From Theodoxus fluviatilis (lineage: Eukaryota > Mollusca > Gastropoda > Cycloneritida > Neritidae): a DNA stretch of 15,000 nucleotides. The DNA lies in NCBI GenBank assembly GCA_034096865.1, contig JAWQFJ010016715.1:10001-25000 (forward strand), written 5' to 3'. The stretch's first letter is position 1; each line of letters starts with the position of its first letter. Both the position numbers and the translations under genes were made by a program. The notes under the pieces were generated by a model that was not told where the DNA came from, made no database searches, and saw nothing but the letters and a program-made list of their open reading frames with translations. Of this stretch, positions 7,900-15,000 are shown piece after piece.

Positions 7900-9300
7900 T
7901 ACTGTGCGAGATATTTACGTCTTATGTCATCATATAGCTTACAATATATTAGGAAATATTTTTCATCTTCGATTTCGTTGCAGAATGGACATTTTTGTTA
8001 TTCTTTGTCTCTGAGCACATATCGTTGATTAATTTTCAAATCATTTATCTCAAATCTGAATCGCATAAGGCTATCCCTAAATTTCTTTATTGTGACAAAA
8101 TTAAGGTATTTCTCTAGACCGAACATCTTCTTAAAGGAAGCATACCATACAAATCTAGGGCTGCAGTTGTTCTTTCATCCCATCTTTGTCTGTAGCAATC
8201 TTGTAACCTCTGCTTAACATTATTCAGGAAGTACTTCTCATTTCCTACTCCACCATTTAACCATATATAACCAAACCCTAACTCATGAAGAGTATTTCTC
8301 ATCATGTCCAATTTCTATTTTCGGGGACATTAGAGTTTTGGTGCATTTCATAAGCTTGCCTTGGTAGTCTATGAAGCGGTATTTTGTGCAACCTGAGCAA
8401 TACTTTATGGCTCTGATGGTGGTATTAATTATTAGAGGATACCTTCAGAGTTCTCCGTATACTAAATGGTTTGACGTTTTTACACGCAAAGGCGTGTGCC
8501 TTTTCTATCTTATCTATGCTTGTTAGGTCCCTATTTCTGAACCGTAACATAATGTAGGGTGTATCTGAGAATCAAATAGTCGGAAAAAAACTGCTGAGTT
8601 AGAGTTGTGGATGTTCCACATTGCTTTCAACACATGTATTATTTCCTGTTTGCCTTTTGTAGTTGTCTCTTCAAGAGACGCACTCAGAGATAGTTTAGTT
8701 GTAAAGAAAATTCCTAAGTATTTGTAGCTGTTTACCACTTTTAATCTGGAATTTTGTAGGTACCATCTCTCTCCTTCTGCCAAGTGACCTCCTTTCCGAA
8801 TGATCATAATTTTCGTTTTTTCCAGTATTAACAGTAAGACCAAGCTTTTCCGACACACGTGCAAGGCGGTCCAGCTGGTTCTGAAGTCCACTCGGTGTTG
8901 TGGATAGTAATACCACATCACCAGCAAAAAGTAGGGCAAATATTTCTGACATTCCAGGCATCATATGGATGTCGTGTTTGCCATGTGCACGTACATAATC
9001 AGCAACACAATTAATATACATTAAAAATAAGGAACTGCTCTCCAAGGCACCTTGTTTCACACCGGTCGGGCATGCAAAAAATTCAGACATGCTGTGGTTC
9101 CATCTAACACAGGCCTGTACGTTAAAATACATAGATTTTAGCATTCTGATGAATTTTGACGACAGTCCGGCTTTTTGAAGTGCTTTCCATAATTGTGAGT
9201 GGTCAACAGAATCAAAAGCTTTTTTGTAGTCCACAAAGGCAACGTACAATTTACCTCGACGGCCACCATCTACATGTTGTAGTGCTATGGCATATAGTGT
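7900..9300 (-). pseudogene. LINE reverse transcriptase remnant (broken ORF2)
   Basis: Motif A 'FVDYKKAFDSVDH' is encoded at about 9200-9245. 'TGVKQG' follows. The catalytic box reads FAGD at 8917-8928 instead of FADD, one base change that removes a catalytic aspartate. 'YKYLG' lies near 8711-8728. At 8816-8821 a run of six T (plus strand) breaks the frame between 'VNTGK' and 'TKIMIIRKGG'; five would keep it. Another shift lies near 8530, where SEIWG would be expected, and more follow before the C-terminal pieces 'LGFGYIWLNGGVGNEK' (about 8240-8290) and 'EKYLNFVTIKKFRDS'. A stop precedes the cysteine motif 'CPFCNEIEDEKYFLIYC' (CPFC at 7980-7991). With several frameshifts, a stop and a lost catalytic residue it is dead. 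Confidence 0.9.
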
Positions 9301-9316
9301 GAAAATGTGTGCAATT

Positions 9317-9718
<402 letters not shown>

Positions 9719-9732
9719 CTGACTGACTGGAT

Positions 9733-9762
9733 GCCTGCCTACCTGCCTGCCTGCCTGCCTGC

Positions 9763-9820
<58 letters not shown>

Positions 9821-9842
9821 GTCTCTCTGTCTGTCTGTCTGT
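9733..9842. repeat. (CTGC)n then (CTGT)n microsatellite
   Basis: Tetranucleotide repeat starting as CTGC (about 9733-9764) and changing to CTGT (about 9765-9842), with two short CTCT interruptions. The CTGT part is the reverse complement of the ACAG/GACA repeat that starts at 9900. Confidence 0.97.
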
Positions 9843-9872
9843 CCATCGGTCAGATTTGTATGCGTGCGTGCA

Positions 9873-10959
<1,087 letters not shown>

Positions 10960-11219
10960 GATGTAGGAAGTATGTGCAGGAAGTATGTGCAGGAAGTATA
11001 TGCAGGGAGTATGTGCAGGGAGTATGTGCAGGAAGTATATGCAGGGAGTGTATGCAGGAAGTATGTGCAGGAAGTATATGCAGGGAGTATGTGCAGGGAG
11101 TATGTGCAGGAAGTATGTGCAGGAAGTATATGCAGGAAGTATGTGCAGGAAGTGTATGCAGGAAGTATGTGCAGGAAGTGTATGCAGGAAGTATGTGCAG
11201 GAAGTATATGCAGGAAGTG

Positions 11220-11460
11220 TATGCAGGAAGTATGTGCAGGAAGTATATGCAGAAAGTATGTGCAGGAAGTGTATGCAGGAAGTATGTGCAGGAAGTGTAT
11301 GCAGGAAGTATGTGCAGGAAGTATATGCAGGAAGTGTATGCAGGAAGTATGTGCAGGAAGTATATGCAGGAAGTGTATGCAGGAAGTATGTGCAGGAAGT
11401 ATGTGCAGGAAGTGTATGCAGGAAGTATGTGCAGGAAGTATATGCAGGAAGTGTATGCAG
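11220..11460. repeat. 39-bp higher-order unit within the 13-bp satellite
   Basis: Three 13-base variants ending GTATGTGC, GTATATGC and GTGTATGC follow each other in fixed order. The GTGTATG marker occurs at 11295, 11334 and 11373, a 39-base period. This is local homogenisation of trimers at the left end of the array. Confidence 0.85.
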
Positions 11461-11599
11461 GAAGTGTATGCAGGAAGTATGTGCAGGAAGTGTATGCAGG
11501 AAGTATGTGCAGGAAGTATATGCAGGAAGTGTATGCAGGAAGTATGTGCAGGAAGTATGTGCAGGAAGTGTATGCAGGAAGTATGTGCAGGAAGTATGT

Positions 11600-11680
11600 G
11601 CAGGAAGTATTTGCAGGAAGTATACATGTGCAGGAAGTATTTGCAGGAAGTATGTGCAGGAAGTATTTGCAGGGAGTATG
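11600..11680. repeat. Irregular segment of the 13-bp satellite
   Basis: Here GTATTTGC variants occur at 11607, 11637 and 11664, and one unit is lengthened ('ggaagtatacatgtgcag'), breaking the 13-base phase. It separates the left zone, with GTGTATGC variants, from the right zone rich in GTGTAGG. It may mark a junction of two array expansions. Confidence 0.7.
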
Positions 11681-14600
11681 TGTAGGAAGTGTATGCAGGA
11701 AGTATGTGCAGGAAGTATGTGTAGGAAGTATGTGTAGGAAGTGTATGCAGGAAGTATGTGCAGGAAGTATGTGTAGGAAGTGTATGCAGGAAGTATGTGC
11801 AGGGAGTATGTGCAGGAAGTATGTGCAGGAAGTATGTGTAGGGAGTATGTGCAGGAAGTATGTGTAGGGAGTATGTGCAGGAAGTATATGCAGGAAGTAT
11901 GTGTAGGAAGTATGTGTAGGGAGTATGTGTAGGGAGTATATGCAGGAAGTATGTGTAGGAAGTATGTGCAGGGAGTATGTGCAGGAAGTATGTGTAGGGA
12001 GTATGTGCAGGAAGTATGTGTAGGAAGTATATGCAGGAAGTATGTGTAGGAAGTATGTGCAGGAAGTATGTGCAGGGAGTATGTGTAGGGAGTATGTGCA
12101 GGGAGTATATGCAGGAAGTATGTGCAGGAAGTATGTGCAGGAAGTATGTGTAGGGAGTATGTGCAGGAAGTATGTGCAGGAAGTATGTGCAGGAAGTATG
12201 TGCAGGAAGTGTATGCAGGAAGTATATGCAGGAAGTGTGTGCAGGGAGTATGTGCAGGAAGTATGTGTAGGAAGTATGTGCAGGAAGTATGTGCAGGGAG
12301 TATGTGCAGGGAGTATGTGCAGGGAGTATGTGCAGGGAGTATGTGCAGGGAGTATGTGCAGGGAGTATGTGCAGGAAGTATGTGCAGGAAGTATGTGTAG
12401 GAAGTATGTGCAGGGAGTATGTGCAGGAAGTATGTGCAGGAAGTATGTGCAGGAAGTATGTGCAGGAAGTATGTGCAGGAAGTATGTGCAGGAAGTATGT
12501 GCAGGAAGTATGTGCAGGAAGTATGTGCAGGAAGTATGTGCAGGAAGTATGTGCAGGAAGTATGTGCAGGAAGTATGTGTAGGGAGTATGTGCAGGAAGT
12601 ATGTGCAGGGAGTATGTGCAGGAAGTATGTGCAGGAAGTATGTGCAGGAAGTATGTGCAGGGAGTATGTGTAGGGAGTATGTGCAGGAAGTATGTGTAGG
12701 GAGTATGTGCAGGAAGTATGTGCAGGGAGTATGTGCAGGAAGTATGTGCAGGAAGTATGTGCAGGGAGTATGTGCAGGAAGTATGTGCAGGGAGTATGTG
12801 CAGGAAGTATGTGCAGGGAGTATGTGCAGGAAGTATGTGCAGGAAGTATGTGCAGGAAGTATGTGCAGGAAGTATGTGCAGGAAGTATGTGCAGGGAGTA
12901 TGTGCAGGAAGTATGTGCAGGAAGTATGTGCAGGAAGTATGTGCAGGGAGTATGTGCAGGAAGTATGTGCAGGAAGTATGTGCAGGAAGTATGTGCAGGA
13001 AGTATGTGCAGGAAGTATGTGCAGGGAGTATGTGCAGGAAGTATGTGCAGGAAGTATGTGCAGGAAGTATGTGCAGGAAGTATGTGCAGGAAGTATGTGC
13101 AGGGAGTATGTGCAGGGAGTATGTGCAGGAAGTATGTGCAGGAAGTATGTGCAGGAAGTATGTGCAGGGAGTATGTGTAGGAAGTATGTGTAGGAAGTAT
13201 GTGCAGGAAGTATGTGCAGGAAGTATGTGTAGGAAGTATGTGCAGGGAGTATATGCAGGAAGTATGTGCAGGAAGTATGTGTAGGAAGTATGTGCAGGAA
13301 GTATGTGTAGGGAGTATGTGCAGGAAGTATGTGCAGGGAGTATGTGCAGGAAGTATGTGCAGGGAGTATGTGCAGGAAGTATGTGCAGGGAGTATGTGCA
13401 GGAAGTATGTGTAGGGAGTATGTGCAGGAAGTATGTGCAGGGAGTATGTGCAGGAAGTATGTGCAGGGAGTATGTGCAGGAAGTATGTGTAGGGAGTATG
13501 TGCAGGAAGTATGTGCAGGAAGTATGTGCAGGAAGTATGTGCAGGGAGTATGTGCAGGAAGTATGTGCAGGGAGTATGTGCAGGAAGTATGTGCAGGGAG
13601 TATGTGCAGGAAGTATGTGCAGGAAGTATGTGCAGGAAGTATGTGCAGGAAGTATGTGCAGGAAGTATGTGCAGGGAGTATGTGCAGGAAGTATGTGCAG
13701 GAAGTATGTGCAGGGAGTATGTGCAGGGAGTATGTGCAGGAAGTATGTGTAGGAAGTATGTGCAGGAAGTATGTGCAGGAAGTATGTGTAGGAAGTATGT
13801 GCAGGGAGTATGTGCAGGAAGTATGTGCAGGAAGTATGTGTAGGAAGTATGTGCAGGAAGTATGTGCAGGGAGTATGTGTAGGAAGTATGTGTAGGAAGT
13901 ATGTGCAGGAAGTATGTGTAGGAAGTATGTGCAGGGAGTATATGCAGGAAGTGTGTGCAGGAAGTATGTGCAGGAAGTATGTGCAGGAAGTATGTGTAGG
14001 AAGTATGTGCAGGGAGTATGTGCAGGAAGTATGTGCAGGGAGTATGTGCAGGAAGTATGTGCAGGAAGTATGTGTAGGAAGTATGTGCAGGGAGTATATG
14101 TAGGAAGTATGTGCAGGAAGTATGTGCAGGAAGTATGTGCAGGAAGTATGTGTAGGAAGTATGTGCAGGGAGTATATGCAGGAAGTGTGTGCAGGGAGTA
14201 TGTGCAGGGAGTATGTGCAGGAAGTATGTGCAGGAAGTATGTGTAGGGAGTATGTGCAGGAAGTATGTGCAGGAAGTATGTGCAGGAAGTATGTGCAGGA
14301 AGTATGTGCAGGAAGTATGTGTAGGAAGTATGTGCAGGGAGTATGTGCAGGAAGTATGTGTAGGAAGTATGTGTAGGAAGTATGTGCAGGGAGTATATGC
14401 AGGAAGTGTGTGCAGGGAGTATGTGCAGGAAGTATGTGCAGGAAGTATGTGCAGGAAGTATGTGTAGGAAGTATGTGTAGGAAGTATGTGCAGGGAGTAT
14501 GTGCAGGAAGTATGTGTAGGAAGTATGTGTAGGAAGTATGTGCAGGGAGTATATGCAGGAAGTGTGTGCAGGGAGTATGTGCAGGAAGTATGTGCAGGAA

Positions 14601-14826
14601 GTATGTGTAGGGAGTATGTGCAGGAAGTATGTGTAGGGAGTATGTGCAGGGAGTATGTGCAGGAAGTATGTGCAGGAAGTATGTGTAGGGAGTATGTGCA
14701 GGAAGTATGTGCAGGAAGTATGTGCAGGAAGTATTTGCAGGGAGTATGTGCAGGAAGTATGTGTAGGGAGTATGTGTAGGAAGTATGTGCAGGAAGTATG
14801 TGCAGGGAGTATGTGCAGGAAGTATG

Positions 14827-14955
14827 TGCAGGAAGTATGTGTAGGGAGTATGTGCAGGAAGTATGTGTAGGGAGTATGTGCAGGAAGTATGTGTAGGGAG
14901 TATGTGCAGGAAGTATGTGTAGGGAGTATGTGCAGGAAGTATGTGTAGGGAGTAT
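14827..14955. repeat. 26-bp dimeric higher-order unit at the right end
   Basis: AGGAAGTATGTGT and AGGGAGTATGTGC alternate regularly for about five dimers, so both variable positions (A/G and C/T) change in step with a 26-base period. Confidence 0.8.
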
Positions 14956-15000
14956 GTGCAGGGAGTATGTGTAGGGAGTATGTGTAGGGAGTATGTGCAG

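Larger units (their letters stand above)
10960..15000. repeat. 13-bp satellite array, ~310 copies, continues past the window
   Basis: The unit is 'aggaagtatgtgc', with common variants AGGGAGT for AGGAAGT, GTGTAGG for GTGCAGG, GTATATGC and GTGTATGC. The first clear unit is at about 10965, and the array is still running at the last base. Spacings between shared rare variants (TATATG at 13250, 13939, 14095, 14173, 14394, 14550) are all exact multiples of 13, so length is conserved while bases vary. Thirteen is not a multiple of three, so all three plus frames give the same circular 13-residue repeat (MCRKYVQEVCAGS) and the minus strand gives HFLHILPAHTSCI-type repeats. None of these is taken as a gene. 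The array is free of CpG in its consensus. Confidence 0.98.

Noticed and set aside
10972..14870. Many plus-strand open frames (up to 383 codons) encoding Cys-rich 13-residue repeats
   Set aside because: They are translations of the 13-bp satellite. All three frames give the same circular peptide, and they end only where the GTGTAGG variant creates TAG. There is no sign of purifying selection on codons and no gene structure.
10960..15000. CRISPR array
   Set aside because: Units are 13 bases and directly joined, with no unique spacers, and the setting is eukaryotic.

Overview
The window looks like animal, probably molluscan (gastropod-like), nuclear DNA. It holds one confidently recognised protein-coding exon, two non-LTR retrotransposon 3' ends of a kind common in mollusc genomes (3' tails made of short tandem repeats next to an AATAAA), and very abundant micro-, mini- and satellite DNA. 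Tandem repeats fill roughly half of the 15 kb. There is no sign of bacterial gene organisation, and no tRNA, rRNA or CRISPR array. The mollusc assignment is inference from repeat style, not proof.

The only real gene piece is an internal exon of a glutathione peroxidase of the tetrameric GPX1/GPX3 class. It lies on the minus strand at 7140-7283, with a well-formed acceptor, branch point and donor. The Sec-containing exon should lie beyond the right side of the exon, and the exon with the WNF motif beyond the left side. I found neither, so most of the window is probably intronic to, or flanking, this GPX gene.

Layout: 1-2432 is mostly non-repetitive, with a degenerate ~50-bp repeat at the start and a GC-richer stretch at about 1195-2090. 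2433-2724 is a TG/GC microsatellite. 3291-3509 is a C-rich 52-bp minisatellite. 4331-4411 is a CA microsatellite. 4474-4584 is a retrotransposon 3' fragment and 4585-4885 a polypurine tract. From about 5010 to 7139 runs a ~28-bp minisatellite that decays leftwards. 7140-7283 is the GPX exon. 7357-7520 is GA repeat. 7521-9320 is a dead, 5'-truncated LINE. 9321-10046 is a composite microsatellite. 10047-10959 is apparently unique. 10960-15000 is a 13-bp satellite that runs off the window.

The most striking observation is that the 28-bp minisatellite is made from the GPX exon itself. Each unit equals the last 26 coding bases of the exon (end of [10 protein letters not shown]) plus the GT of the 5' splice site. 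The array starts exactly at the exon/intron boundary and carries some 60 copies of an exon end with an AAG|GTAACA donor, so the intron is filled with near-perfect decoys of its own splice donor. The second notable element is the 13-bp satellite, whose main unit contains the ETS/PEA3-type core AGGAAGT, giving a site array of at least 4 kb.
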